Origin: Hippophae tibetana
Taxonomy: Eukaryota; Streptophyta; Magnoliopsida; Rosales; Elaeagnaceae
Assembly: GCA_037013495.1 (NCBI GenBank)
Contig: CM072811.1
Coordinates: 24,021,659-24,085,658 of the forward strand
Direction: 5' to 3'
DNA: 64,000 nt
The notes under the pieces were generated by a model. That model had not been told where the DNA came from, did not search any database, and saw nothing but the letters and a program-made list of their open reading frames with translations. Both the position numbers and the translations under genes were made by a program. Position 1 is the stretch's first letter. Each line of letters opens with the position of its first letter. Below are positions 1 to 12,589 of the stretch, one piece after another.

Positions 1-2759
1 CAAGCTCTTTAGGCAAGTAAAAATGACAAGCTATGGACTTCTAGATGAATTGATTGACCTTTTCCTCCCTTATTCTTCCAAGAGGCTTTACTTTGATCCA
101 TTTTGAGAAAGAGTCTATGGCAACAAATAAGAAATTCTTTTGGCCTACTGCGTGTGATAGGACCCCCATTATATCCAACCTCTACTTGTAGAAAGGTCAT
201 GGACTAATTATCCTTGTCATTATGGTTGGTGGAACATAAGATAATGGTATGAACCTTTGACATTTATCACATGCTTGGATATATCTTGTGCAATCTGATA
301 ATAACATTAGCCAATAATAACCTTATCTCATAATTCATGGTAATAACTTTCTTCCTCTTGAATTCTCTTTCATTTACTTCAAACATGACTTTTTCAAACC
401 ACTTTCTGGCTTTGCATAAAAATTTGTGTTCAATGGTTATATTTATGTATAATTTTTTTATTTTGTATCATGTTTTAATCGACCTTTGACTTATCTTTCA
501 CTTGTTTTTGATCTTTAGGTAGGTCCCCAACTTTTAGGAAGTTAAAGATGGGCGTGAACTACAGACTAGCAACTTTGCCAATGTTTCCAACAATTTTTTC
601 TATATTTTCTAAACTAGACTTCGCAAGAATTGCTACAGAAATTACTCTATTGAAATTAGCTTTATGTATAGTGGCTAAAAAATAGACATGGAAATTGTCA
701 TTTCTCGATATTTTCCTGATCATGAAGTTAGAAAATTTCGATCATTCCTTTTTTAACCTATCTACATATTTCCTCATCTTACTGTCTTTAGCTTCAAATA
801 TGCCCAAATACTGATTGACCACCAATCGTGAATCACTGTGCAAGACAATGCTATTTGCTACAAGTTTCTTTTTAGTCATAACACCAAAGATAGTCGCCTT
901 ATACTTTGTAATATTATTAGTTACTTGGAAGTCCGTTCTTACAACATATTCAAAACAACTTCCATCATAGTCTATTATAACAACTCCTAGGCTCATACCT
1001 TTGAAATTGTGAGCATCATCGACAAATATTGGTCATATTTGAATTTATTTAACATCCATGCCATATATACTTCACCTTCCATTTCATTGGTGGTGACTTT
1101 TATTGATTCATTAAACTTGGAAACAAAATATGCTAGCGCTTGAGCTTTTATGGAAGTCCTAGACATATACTTGATATCATATTTCCCCAACTCTATTACA
1201 ATATGCGCAAGTATTTTTGTTACCTCTAACTTTGTTACCACTATTGAGTTATTGAGAGGTAAGGAATACCACTTGTATGCGTCGAAATAATGTATGAGCT
1301 TTCATGTTGCCACCTTTATAGCAAAATTCAACTTCTTAATTTTTAGGTATATACTCTGGACATCTATCAAGATCTGACTGATGTAGTAGACTGGGTGTTG
1401 GAACTTGTCTCTTTTTTCCAGAAGTATGACACTATAAGTTTGAGGTGTAACAACCAAATATAAACACAATTTTTCCCCTAATGTGGGATAAGAGGTGTGC
1501 TCAAGTATTTCTTGATTCGTTGAAAATCGTTGTTACACTCTTCATTCCAAAAGACCGATGTGTTTTTTTCTCAACATCTTAAAAAATGGTAAGCATTTGT
1601 CGGTGCATTTAGAGAATAATTTGTTAAGTGCCATAATTATTTTGTTTAACTATTGGATTTCCTTTAGGTCACTGAAAGGCTTCATGTTAATGAAGGCTTG
1701 TATTTTTTTAGGATTGACCTTGATCCCTCGAACATATATGAGGTATCATAAGAAATTTCCCAAGACAATACCAAAAGCACATTTCTTAGGATTAAGTCTC
1801 ATGTCATACCTTTGGATAACACCAAATATTTCTTCCAAGTCTTTGATTTGATCCATAAGCTATGCTAATTTAATCATCATGTCATCCACATATGCTACTA
1901 TATTCCTCCCCAACTGGTCAACAAACATCTTATTGACGAGATGTAGCTCCTGCATTATTTATATCAAAAGGCATTTGAGTGTAGCAGAAAGTCCCCTCTT
2001 CAATAATAAAATATGTCTTTTCCTCTCCCTTTAGGTGCATTCTAATTTTATGATAGCTATAATATGCATCGAGAAAACACATCAAACCAAACACAAAGGT
2101 GGCATCGATGAGCTAATCTATCCTTGGCAAAGGAAATCAATATTTTGAGTAGGCATCATTCAAATCTATGAAAGCCACACACATTGGAGTGAACCATAAG
2201 CCTTTTTTTTACTAACACAATATTTGACAACTAGGTTGGACAATCTACTTCTCTGATAATCTTTGTCTCTTTAAGTGTGGTGACCTAAGTCTTAATCATC
2301 TCAGTCTTTTCTCTTTGAAACTTTATTTTCCTCTGCTTGATAGGTCTAGCATTTTGATCAATATTCAATCTATGAGTTATGATTTTTGGGTCAATGCTAG
2401 GCATTTTTGCAGGTTTCCATGCAAAGACATCAGTGTTGGCTCTTAAGAAATGAGAAATTATTCTCTAACTTCCATTGTTAAATTTGCGATCAACTTTAAA
2501 GGATGATCTTCCTCTTCATCTCCAACTTCCAAGTCTTGAACTCCACTTGAATCGAGTGATCCCACTAGGCAACTACCCTTAGGTGTTTTTTTATGATACC
2601 TATACTATAATTGCTACTTCAAGACTACCTCTTTCATTGTAGAATTATAAAAACTTATGGCATTCTCATTATCCACCATTATCTCCTTTATGCCCTCATT
2701 TATTAGGTATTTAATGAACTAGTGAAAAGTAGACAAAATTTTCCCCTTTCTATATATCT
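1..2759 (-). mobile_element. Ty3/gypsy (Tat/Ogre-like) fossil, pol part
   Basis: Minus-strand remains of a Ty3/gypsy polyprotein that runs off the left edge. Reading from high to low coordinates, the reverse transcriptase lies at about 1860-2340, with recognisable FCYTQMPF and YVDDMMIK motifs. An archaeal-type RNase H-like block follows at 742-1241 (SDSRLVVNQ, EAKDSKMRKY), then the start of the integrase core at about 1-200. The RNase H wording and the domain order are those of the plant Tat/Ogre group. The gag-protease end of the same element resumes at 6616-7480, beyond a younger element inserted at 2765-6610. It is a broken fossil with many disruptions and no LTR visible in the window. Family placement by motif reading only. 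Confidence 0.82.
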
Positions 2760-2764
2760 ATGGC
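2760..2764. repeat. Target site duplication, left copy (ATGGC)
   Basis: ATGGC immediately before the 5' LTR of the nested element. The identical ATGGC at 6611-6615 follows the 3' LTR. A 5-bp duplication is what Ty3/gypsy integrase produces, so this fixes both ends of the insertion. Confidence 0.9.
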
Positions 2765-4340
2765 TGATGACTACATGAAAGTAGAGTTATTAGTGCATTT
2801 TTATAATTAATATTTTCTCATTTTATTTATTAATTAGTATTTTTTGGATTAAAAATATTAAAATATGAACTTTCTAGTGAAAATGGGTGAAAATATAATT
2901 TTTGGGAATTTTCATTACTTTTTTGGATTTTTTATGAACTTTTTAACGCAAGACCAATCAAAAGACACTATGTGGATGTTGCATAAGCATGAGAGCTAAC
3001 CAAGCATGCCACATGGAGGTGACACAGGCAAAGAGGGCCAATCGTATAATGCTGCATGTATAGAGTGAGGTAGGCTTTGCCACATGTCAACACGACTTTC
3101 ATTTTGAGTATCAATATACGGTCAAATGTCGTGCCACAAGTCATCATCTTATTCCTCCATTCTTACCACCCGGGAACCACGTAAGTTGTAACCATGAATC
3201 ACGTCATACCATGTGGTGCTGACTTAGCTACATTGACCACGACCATTAGCCCATGCTATGCATCGAGTGTTGATTCACCCAATAAATCCCACTAACCACG
3301 TGTTTTGTTTCTATTCGCTATACTATTAATTTTTCCTTTTTCATCGAAGCCCTTGATCTGAAGTTAATATGATAATTCAGATGTCACCTCAGCTTAATTT
3401 AATCCTTAATTACCCTATAAATCCTAATAAGTCGAAAATTACATAATATTTATCAAATTTTAGAGCTAAGAAGAGAGAAAAATACAGAAAAATTCAAAAT
3501 GAAATATAATTTTGGTGAAGATTCAAAAGTAGATTGATGCTATAATTTAATAGATTAATTGTATTTCTTCTTAGTCTCATTTTTTATCAATGTTTATGTC
3601 TTTATTTATGAACAATATCAGCTTTATGAACAAAATTATGTCTAGTTAATTTATTTATCTAGGGGTCATAAATAAACCCAATTTTCAACATGTGATGATA
3701 TAATATTTTACCCAAATTATGATTTAAATTTAATTATATTAATTAATTTGATTTTTATGCTATTATTTGTTTAGTCAACAATTGATTTATAGAGACAATT
3801 AAATAGATTTGAGAGAATTATTTAATTGTTTATCTTAATTAAATAACATGCATAGTTTCTACACAAGGATGTATGATTATTATGTATGTGATCCATAATT
3901 GATGAAATTAATGCGTACTATGTGATTTAATTGACATGTGAGTGTAATTAGGTTAATTACTATATGATGTGTAGTTTACTTGAGAGAAGAATATATGATA
4001 AGTTAGATTTAATTGATCATGTAATTAATTGTTAATTATATTAGGGGGATTTTAGTAATTCACATGTTTAGAAAATTGAGGGGTTAAGTATTCATAAATA
4101 TTTTCTCATATATATTCTTAGCAACCAAATTTGATTTAATTAATTATTGGTATTTATATTTAGTTCTTTTAATTTTGCGTTCTTAAAACATAAAAACACA
4201 AAAAAATGATTTTATTTTTTTATTTTTAAAAATTAGTTTATAATAATATAATCTCTATAGGAAAGATATTTCTTATAAATATATTACTTGTTGTGATATA
4301 TATACTTGCATATTTATTGTACATAATTTGTGTTCGATCA
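2765..4340 (+). repeat. 5' LTR of the nested Athila-like element
   Basis: About 1576 bp, beginning TGATGACTAC and ending TTCGATCA just before the primer-site region. It contains several CACGTG/CACATG-like motifs around 3000-3300 (for example ACCACGTG near 3296). The 3' part (3786-4340) is repeated at 6053-6610. Both parts of the LTR recur in reverse or forward orientation at 45217-47868. Very AT-rich toward its 3' end. Confidence 0.85.
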
Positions 4341-4364
4341 AGTTTTTGGTGTTGTTACTGAGGA
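4341..4364 (+). promoter_or_regulatory. Primer-binding-site region (Athila/Tat type)
   Basis: AGTTTTTGGTGTTGTTACTG directly after the 5' LTR resembles the conserved TTTGGCGCCGTTGCCGG leader of plant Athila/Tat elements, where the reverse-transcription primer tRNA anneals. It is degenerate. Confidence 0.65.
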
Positions 4365-4499
4365 TTATAAACATTAGAAATTATTTTATTTTATTTATTT
4401 TATTTTTTAATTTTTTAATTAATTAATTTAGTTATTTATTTTTTAATTTATACATCTCTTTTACTAATATTAGAAACACATTTGAGTCTATTACATGAG

Positions 4500-5560
4500 T
4501 AAAGTTCATAAGGGTGAAAATTTTCCTTTAGATGTTGAAACCGAGCATACATTGAGATAAATAAGAAAATAACAAGTTGCCAACCAAGTGAACGAAATGG
4601 CTAATACATTAAAAATAAACTATAATGAGCTAAACTTGAAAAACCAAATACCTTTGATGGATAATAGGGACAAAACTATGAATAAATATCCATTACTTAT
4701 GTTGGAGTGTTGAATCCAAGTTTTACAAGGTCAAACATTCAAGTTAATCAGTTTAAACTAAAGCCATTGATGTTTCAAATGTTACAAATAGTTGAAAAAT
4801 TCAGCGGATTACCAATAAAGGATTCTCATCTACATCTCAGATTATTTATTGAAGTTAGAGATTCATTTAAATTTAGTGGTATGACTAAGGAGGCATTTAG
4901 GCTCAGATAATTCCCTTACATTTTGCAAGACCATAGTCAAGCTTGGATAAAATCTTTTCCACCTGATTGCATTACATTTTGGAATGATTTGGGGGAGATA
5001 TTCTTGATGAAATATTTCCTACCAACAAAGAATTCCATGCTTAGGAATGAAATTACCTCCTACCAACAATATGAAGGAGAATCTTTATACGAAACATGGG
5101 AAAGATTCAAAGAATTGTTAAGAAAGTGTCCTCACTATGGTACCCCTAATTGGATCTAAATGAAGACTTTTTATAATGGTCTTAATGTGCAAACAAGAAC
5201 CATTATTGATGCATCTGCTAATGGAGCTCTATTAGCTAAAGCTTACAATCAAGCTTATGATTTACTTGAAAATGGCTAGAAATAATTATCAATGGCCAAT
5301 AGACAGAATGACATCCATAAGAAAAGTAGCCGGAATGTATGAGGTAAATGATATCATGAAACTTATAGCTCAAGAGTTATCTTTGGTGAACCTTTTGAAG
5401 GCTTAAAACTCGATAGCGAGTATGAACTAGGTCCAAGATTCAAGGGTGTCTTGTACCTTTTATGAGGGAGCCCATTTGTTTGATAATTTTCCAAATAATC
5501 CAGAATCAGCATTCCATATGGGTCATATGAATCGAAGCAATAATCCATACTCGAACACAT
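4500..5560 (+). pseudogene. gag remnant, Athila-like
   Basis: Retrotransposon gag-type capsid fragments on the plus strand. The block at 4707-5159 carries the typical core (HLHLRLFIEV, WIKSFPPDCITFW, LRNEITSYQQ, ERFKELLRKCPH). The block at about 5160-5290 continues with FYNGLNVQTRTIIDASANGA. A segment near 5280-5350 with YQWPIDR and KVAGMYEV resembles the Athila gag tail. The capsid would package element RNA. It is broken and no continuous product is expected. Confidence 0.8.
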
Positions 5561-6052
5561 ATAATCCATGATAGAGACAACATCTAAATTTCTCTTGAAA
5601 TAAAAACAATCAAGGTGGTAATTAATTCAACAATATAATAATTTTCATCACCAGGTTTTTAACAACCACAAAAATCATAAGCCTAAGAGAATAAACCACC
5701 TACAGTGGACAATACAAATGCTTTGATGGGGATGATGAAAGACTTCATCCAATCAGTAAATACAAAAGTGTCCACTCAAGAGGTTTCAATTTGGAATTTA
5801 GAGATCCAAATGAGATAACTTTCTTAGTCCATAAGTCAAAGGCCTCAAGGTAACCTTCTAAGTAACATAATTATAAACCCAAGAAGAGAATGTAAGGAGA
5901 ATTGAAATGCCATAGTTTTAAGGAATGGTAAAACGTTATAGGAGGAAAATGAGACTTAAAAAGATGATGAGTAACATGAAATTAACAAGGATGAGGAGGA
6001 ACTAATGGATAAAGAGAGCACCAAAAAGGAAATAATTCAGCCAAAGAAAGGC

Positions 6053-6610
6053 AATCTATAGAGACAATTAAGTAGATTTGAGAGAATCATTTAATTGTTA
6101 GTCTTGATTAAATAACATGCACAATTTCTAGGTAGAGATATATGATTCTTATGTATATGATCCATAATTGATGAACTTAATGAGTAGTATGAAATTTAGT
6201 TAACATGAGAGTATAATTAGGTTAATTAATTTATGATGTGTAATTTACTTGAGAGAGAAATACATTATAGGTTAGATTCAATTGATCATGTAATTGATTG
6301 GTAATTATATTGGGAGATTTTAGTGATTTACGTGTTTAGAAAATTGGGAGATTAAGTATTCCTAAATATTTTCTCATATATCTTCTTAGTTTCCAAATTG
6401 GATTTAATTAATCACTACTATTTATTTTTAGTTCTTTTAATTTTTTTTCTTAAAGCATAAAAACACAAAAAAAAATGATTTTTATTTTTTAGTTTTAAAA
6501 ATTAGTTTATAATAATATAATCTTCATGGGAGTGATCTTTTCTTATCATTACATTATTTATTGCAATATGTATACTAGCGTATTCATTGCATACAATTCG
6601 TGTTCAATCA
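6053..6610 (+). repeat. 3' LTR segment of the nested Athila-like element
   Basis: Matches the 3' third of the 5' LTR (3786-4340) over about 555 bp, starting TATAGAGACAATTAA and ending TTCAATCA. It is shorter than the 5' LTR. The flanking target duplication ATGGC at 6611-6615 confirms that its outer end is intact. Confidence 0.85.
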
Positions 6611-6615
6611 ATGGC

Positions 6616-7480
6616 CTACTCAAAATGGCACTATAATAGGTTGGAACATCAATCACCACAAAGTTGGTCATAACTATTGACCCAGTGGCCATGACAGACA
6701 ATGACACGGTTTTGACAACATAGGTAGTGCTGCTATTGAATCCCACTAAAGGTAGCTTCCTCTATGTTATGTCCCACTTTTTATACCTAGTGCTTTTATT
6801 TTTGTTAGAAAAAGAAGATCAATAGAGTTTCTAGTATCAATTAAGATTTTACAAACATTGCATGACCCTATTCGTATGGTGACTACTAAAGGGTCTTCAT
6901 GAGGAGCTGAGTTACCGTCATTATTGGAAAAAATGATTGTTGTAAAGGATGACCCTTTGTGTAAATTATAAACGTGAGGTGAATCATGCAGGTCTTAAGC
7001 ATATCTTTTTCGTGCATATTGGAGGTTTTGTTGAGCTTAGGTCTTCTATGTATAATGTTGATGTTCCTTATGTTATCTCCATTAGGTGGTTCTACCCTAT
7101 TGATAGGTGGAGTAGGAAGTCTTAGAGTTTCATATTGGGGCTATCGATAAGCTCTTCTATTATCATTTCCTATGAGGTTACTCAGGTATCCTCTAGACAA
7201 CAAGTCTTCTATTTCTTTTTTCAAATGTCTACAATCTTGTGTTTCATGGCCTATATTTTTGTGAAAGGCATACCATTTGGATGTATCCCTAAGAGATGCC
7301 CTCATTTTTGGTACCTATCTAGCATTTTTTTCATTCTTCATCCTTAATACAACTTGAGCTAGACTTACTCTCAAAGGTAGACCTCTAAAAGGTGATAGTG
7401 ACCTACCTTAGGGTCTTTAATTTTTATACCATTGACTTCCCCTTCTGTGACTTGGTGCAACATATTTATGAGACCTTTGG
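6616..7480 (-). mobile_element. Ty3/gypsy (Tat/Ogre-like) fossil, gag-protease part
   Basis: Minus-strand continuation of the element at 1-2759. At 6616-6746 the reading FVVIDVPTYYSAILSRP resembles the protease-proximal motif of Tat elements. At about 7180-7250 the minus strand reads GHETQDCRHLKKEIEDLLSR, a typical Tat gag zinc-finger region. The upstream part toward 7480 has further gag-like wording. This is the 5' part of a broken fossil, separated from pol by the element inserted at 2765-6610. Its own 5' LTR was not identified, so the right limit is approximate. Confidence 0.75.
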
Positions 7481-7651
7481 TTTTATTTTTTAATTTCTTA
7501 ATAATAGATAATTATTATAAGAATCATGAGTCTTTTGATTTTCTCTTTTTAAATATTCATTAAGATAGAATTTATAAAATTTAAATTTATTTATATAAAA
7601 TCAATTATTTTATGAGTGTTTTTCCTTTTACATCCCCACTAAATGATAATT

Positions 7652-8072
7652 AATACATATAATCAATTATTTTTATTTAATATAATTTAAAAAATAAATT
7701 ACCTAAAATTAAATTATAGTTGAAGGATGTTATATAAGAAAATACATTAATATTTATCGTAGACTTCATCAATCAAAATATCATATGCCACTTATAAGGC
7801 TATGATGGTCATTTTTATATAAAAATAAAAACTCTTTCATTCATAATAGTTATAAGATTAATACATATAATTAATTATTTTGATACTAAATTTAATTTAA
7901 ATATAAAGTATCTAATATTAAATTATAGTTAAATTATGTTATATAAGAAAATACATTGATACTTACCTTAGGTCTCACTAATTAAAATATGATATATCAC
8001 TTATAGGATTATGATGATCATTTTTATAAAAAGTAAAAACTCTTTTATTTATAATAGTTATAAAATTATATG
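7652..8072. repeat. Tandem duplication, about 210-bp unit
   Basis: Two adjacent diverged copies, about 7652-7862 and 7863-8072. Shared stretches include TTATATAAGAAAATACATT (near 7730 and 7939) and the region around GATGGTCATTTTTATA / GATGATCATTTTTATA. A third copy may begin near 8073 but fades out. AT-rich and non-coding, origin unknown. Confidence 0.75.
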
Positions 8073-9180
8073 ATTAATACATATTTTTTAAATAAGTAAT
8101 TTAAGAGGTATCACCCTCCTATCTTAACATAAGTATTAAAGTATCATTTATAATTATTATTCCTTATAATTTTACGTCAAATATTTTCATGTTTATCTCG
8201 AAATCACTTCTTACTAAGTTTTTTTTGATAGAAAATTTGTTAATTGACTCTTCTGGTCATCCGATCGCATGACTTCACTTATAATCTTTATAATTTATTT
8301 GTGATTATGTGGGAGAATTTAATCAAATAAATCTAATTGAAGAGTCAAATTGTTCACTTCATTTGATAGAATGTAATACGATTGTAAAAAATAAATAAAT
8401 TTGTGTACGTTATTTGAATAAGTCTCTCATGACCATATTAGATTGTTTAGAAGTAGGATTAAGAAAAACCATAAGTTCACTTTTCATGTTTATTTTTACG
8501 AAGGATCGGTGGATTACATGAGCTATAAAGGGAGGGAGAATAAAAGATTTAATACAATAAATATTTATACTTAATAATAAAGATAACTTATTTGATAATT
8601 AAAATAAATATTTTAATATATATATAAAATAAAAAATAACTTTATATTTAATCTTTACCCAATACCATCAAACTTCTAAGGCCACCAACTGCAACCTCGT
8701 CGGAGGTCCAATGATTATCGTCGATTACCTTGTCGGAGATCCGAAGACCACCACTAGTGACTTTATAAGACTTACAAAATTTTTCTCAGATTCTATATAG
8801 CAAAATAATTGTACTTATTTTCACTTTTTGTACGATGTACAAAAGTTTACTCAAATTTTGTAGGATTTATTTTAGACAAATGTACAAATCTTCAGTACAA
8901 TTTAATATATTTTTAATTTATATAAGATGTACATAATTTTGTGCAATTTTTATACTTTTTATATTAGAGAAATAAATATTAACTTTTTGTACAATTTATA
9001 AATTATTGTACATATTTTTACATTTTATAAAGTAAATTCAACGTGGAATTCTTAAATTAAAAATATTTATTATGAATTTTTTTATGTTTTAGGTTAATAT
9101 ATATGATGTACAGAAATAGTACATATTATAAAAAATGTTATTTTGTAAGCTATATATAAATTTTATATAATTTCATATAA

Positions 9181-9201
9181 TATATATATATATATATATA
9201 T
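9181..9201. repeat. TA microsatellite
   Basis: An uninterrupted run of alternating TA of about 21 bases inside AT-rich spacer. Confidence 0.9.
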
Positions 9202-9943
9202 TAAATTTATATTGATTTACATGAAAAAAATTAAAATTATAAAATTAAAGAATAAATAAGTTCCAAAGCGACTACATCTCTAACATGCCATATCAAGTAT
9301 TAGTTTTTAAAAATATATTATATTTTTATTTAAAAAAAATTTTATTTGTTAATGAATTTGTGACTCAATATCATACCATAAATTTCGATTCTACGTGTTG
9401 AAACTCTAAATTATAAGTCTTAGTTTTTTTTAAAATGACATATGAAGAGAATAAAGACTTTTTTTTGGTTTTTTGTTTGGATAAAGGGTTGCTAGAGCCC
9501 TTTACAATGGTATATTCAAATAGTATTTTTGTAAATTTTAACAAATTTTTAAAATTTAGGTGTATTCATTTAAAACTTCTTAAACTTTATAAAAGTTTAG
9601 TTATATTTATTAAAACTTTTTAAGACTTTTTAAAAGTTTATAAAAATCTATACAAATTTAAGTATATTCAATTACTACTTTTAAAAACTTCACTTAATCG
9701 TAGATGTTTAAGAATTTTAATCATTTTATATATATAATTAAAGTTTATCATACCATAATCTTCTCGAGACCTTTCTAAATATATATATAAGTTTTTTAAA
9801 AATAATTCTCACGTACTAATGAATAATTTTTTAATATAAGTTTCTTTTAATAGTTATTAGAGATCAAATATATCACAATAATAACTTTTATTATAAGTTA
9901 ACTTGAGCACATGTCTCTTTTCAACTAATGCAAGACTTTCTTT

Positions 9944-10644
9944 CGTTATGTCCAACTCAAATTTTCTCTCAAAATTCAAAGAAATAGTGTTTACCTAAAG
10001 GATCTAGACTTTTGTACAAGTTGCTACATGAGAAAGTTCTAGAATGGTCTAGTGATATCTAGAGAGAGCTAGAGTTGGATGAACTCAACATAAGTCTAGA
10101 AGGCTCTAGAATGTTCTAGAGTATACTAGCATATGCTGGAAGGTGTTGGAATATTCTGAAATATATTGGATGATTCATGAATGATGTAGAAGTCTCTAGA
10201 AGCTTCCATAACATCTTAAAACTTGCATGAAGGAACTAGACAATCCTAGAAGACTCTAGAGTTGGCTAGACTTGACTAGAAGGTCCTAGAACCTTGTGGC
10301 ATATTGTAGAAAAAACTAGAACAATGTAGATACTCTCGTACATTCTAGATATGGTAGGATCTAGAAACTTGTGGCATAACCTTAGGCTTGGTGTCACACT
10401 ATAAATAGGCCTCTTGGTCTTCATTTGTACCAATCTTTGAGAAGTTGTAAGATAACCCCTCTAGAGCAATACAAAGCATACTTCACAAACTCTCTTATGT
10501 TCTTGCTTTACTCTTAAATATTCCAAATCTCTAAGTCTCTTTCTATTCTCTTTGGAGTGTTTTGTTTGAGTTGGAAGGTAGGCTTAGTATAACGGACCGT
10601 GCTATGTACCGCATGATTTCTAGTTAAAGTATAGGGTTGTGACC
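9944..10644 (+). repeat. 5' LTR, chromovirus copy 1
   Basis: About 701 bp, ending at GTGACC just before the tRNA-Met primer site. It is packed with CTAGAA/TCTAGA motifs and contains GAATGTTCTAGAG near 10110, a near-perfect heat-shock-type GAA/TTC/GAA array. A TATA-like CTATAAATAGG lies near 10400. Confidence 0.88.
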
Positions 10645-10646
10645 AT

Positions 10647-10658
10647 TGGTATCAGAGC
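10647..10658 (+). promoter_or_regulatory. Primer-binding site (initiator tRNA-Met)
   Basis: TGGTATCAGAGC, complementary to the 3' end of plant initiator tRNA-Met, two bases after the LTR. It is the standard minus-strand priming site for chromoviruses. Confidence 0.93.
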
Positions 10659-10687
10659 TTTCGGTTGAAGCTTTACTATCCTTGCAT

Positions 10688-12330
10688 AATGAAGACTAGT
10701 GCCCAGCTATACCAAGTGTGGATGTTCCACCAACGGAATGTGAGTGTGAGAAAGTTCAAAAATCACCAACTAAGGAGTCTCAAGCCAAGTCGAAAGACAT
10801 GATCTCTAGCTTGGAAGCACGTCTTGGGAGTGCTCAGGACAACTTGGGAGAGCTGTTCGATTGGGTGGAAAACTTGGAGGAACGTTGTAGTGGTTGGAGG
10901 CCGAGAATGTAGAGATCTATGTAGCAGTTAAGATGTCCCTCAATGAACTAGATAGTGGGTTAAGGCAAGAGATCGATGTGTTGAAGTCCAAACTTGCTAA
11001 GGTACGTGATCTTGTCCAAACAGAAATTACTAATATGTTACTTAGAGTTGAGGATATGAGTGGTGACCTAGAACTTTTCAAGCGGGCTATAGCTTCGAGA
11101 ACTAACACAACCACCATAATTGAGGCCAAGAAAGTGGAAGTTCCCAAGCCAAAGACCTCCAATGGTGCTAGAAATGCTAGGGAAGTTGAGAACTTCCTAT
11201 GGGGGCTTGAACAATACTTTGAGGCTACTAGCATAACAAACCATATTAGCAAGATCTGAACCTCTACCATGTACTTGTTTGACACTACTATGTTGTGGTA
11301 GAAATGGAGGCATGGAGATGTGAAATGAGGGATATGCATAATTTACACCTTTGACGACTTCAAAAGGGAGTTCAAAAGCCAATTCTTCCCCGTGAATGCT
11401 AAAGAGGAGGCAAATGGCCAATTGTGATTGTTGAAGCATATAGGTAGCATAAGGGACCATGTGAAGGATTTTACAACCTTGCTATTAGAAGTCCCTGACA
11501 CATCAAACAAGGTTGCACCATTATTGTTCATGAATGGTCTCTAATCATGGGATTACCTTGAACTCAAGCCATGTGGTGTCCAAGACTTATCTTCGACCAT
11601 TTTGGTTGCTGAGAGCCTTATTGAATACTCCACAAACAAAGAGGGATCAAAGCCTACAGATAGAAAGTTTGGTGGAGGAAAGAGTAGGGAACGTTATGCC
11701 AAAAGTTAGGGCCACAAAAATAAAAAAGAAGGCTCCTCGTTCAAACCGTGAGATAAGGGGAAGGAAAAGGAGAATCGTGGTGCCTTAAAGCCCCATGTGA
11801 CGTGCTTCATATGTGATGGACTATATTGGGCACATGAATGTCTAAAGAGGAAGGAATTGAGTGACTTAGTTGCCTCCATGCATGACCAAGACAGAGGAAA
11901 GATGGATGAAGGTGCAAAGATGGGTTCTTTGCGACTGCTTGGTACATTGCAGAGTGCCCCAAAAACCCCTAAGGGCTTGATGTTCGTGGATGCAACCATC
12001 AATGGGAAGGTCGCCAAAGCCTTGGTCAACACAGGTGCATCTCATAACTTTGTTTCACTAGAGGAAGCCAATAGAATCGGTTTCAACATTGCTAATGAAG
12101 AAGGCTCTCTCAAAGCAGTTAATTCAACAACACTACCTCTACAAGGAGTTTTTCGTATTTTTAAGGTCAGTCTTGGTGCTTAGACTGGCCAAGTGGACTT
12201 ATCGATGGCATACATGGATGATTTCTTGGTGGTATTTTGCATGGAGTTCTTGGATCAGATTAGAGCTTTCCTTGTCCCATGTTCAAACTCTATGTGCATT
12301 ATGGATGGATCAAAGGCTTGTGTGGTACCA
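10688..12330 (+). pseudogene. gag and protease remnants, chromovirus copy 1
   Basis: The N-terminal gag region is rich in Glu/Leu/Arg coiled-coil wording (SLEARLGSAQDNLGELFDWV, ENLEERC, LNELDSGLRQEIDVLKSKL). A zinc-knuckle motif CFICDG...H...C lies at 11801-11848. The aspartic protease region follows with MFVDATINGKVAKALV and an LVNTGASHNF active-site-like motif near 12020-12050. These parts would make the capsid and process the polyprotein. The region is broken in several places and is not expected to give a product. Confidence 0.82.
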
Positions 12331-12589
12331 ACGGAGAGGACCACCAAACCTACTACCCAAGTTCCCTTAACACTTCAATTCAAGAAGGGATTGAAGAGAG
12401 TTACTTGGCCATTTTGAAGGAATATGGTGATGAGGAGGGGTCACCACAACCAAGCTTGCCAATAGAGATGCAAGTTATCTTGGATGAGTTCTAGGACGTG
12501 ATGTCTAAGGCGTTGCCTAAATGGTTACCTCCAAGGAGAGAAGTGGACCAACAATGAGCTCTTATCGGATGGCATACTCAGAGTTGGTA

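Larger units (their letters stand above)
2765..6610 (+). mobile_element. Athila-like Ty3/gypsy element, gag only, nested in older gypsy
   Basis: A 3.85-kb plus-strand LTR element with 5' LTR 2765-4340, primer-site region from 4341, gag remains at about 4500-5560, and a shorter 3' LTR segment at 6053-6610. The LTR starts TGATGAC and ends GATCA/AATCA, and the insertion is flanked by ATGGC on both sides. The leader reads TTTTTGGTGTTGTTACTGAG, close to the TTTTTGGCGCCGTTGCCGGG leader seen in plant Athila/Tat elements. The gag wording (LRNEITSYQQ, GESLYETWERFKELLRKCPH) is also Athila-type. No protease, RT or integrase was recognised, so it looks reduced or non-autonomous. Its gag is broken in several places. 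Relatives of its LTR occur at 45217-47868. Confidence 0.85.
7481..9943. other. AT-rich spacer
   Basis: No gene was recognised. It holds a tandem duplication (7652-8072), an alternating TA tract near 9181-9201, and long A/T runs. The few short open frames have no family resemblance and low-complexity composition. Confidence 0.7.

Noticed and set aside
11706-12032. Minus-strand open frames opposite the chromovirus gag/protease and RT
   Set aside because: Antisense shadows of coding sequence; the plus strand carries the recognised domains.
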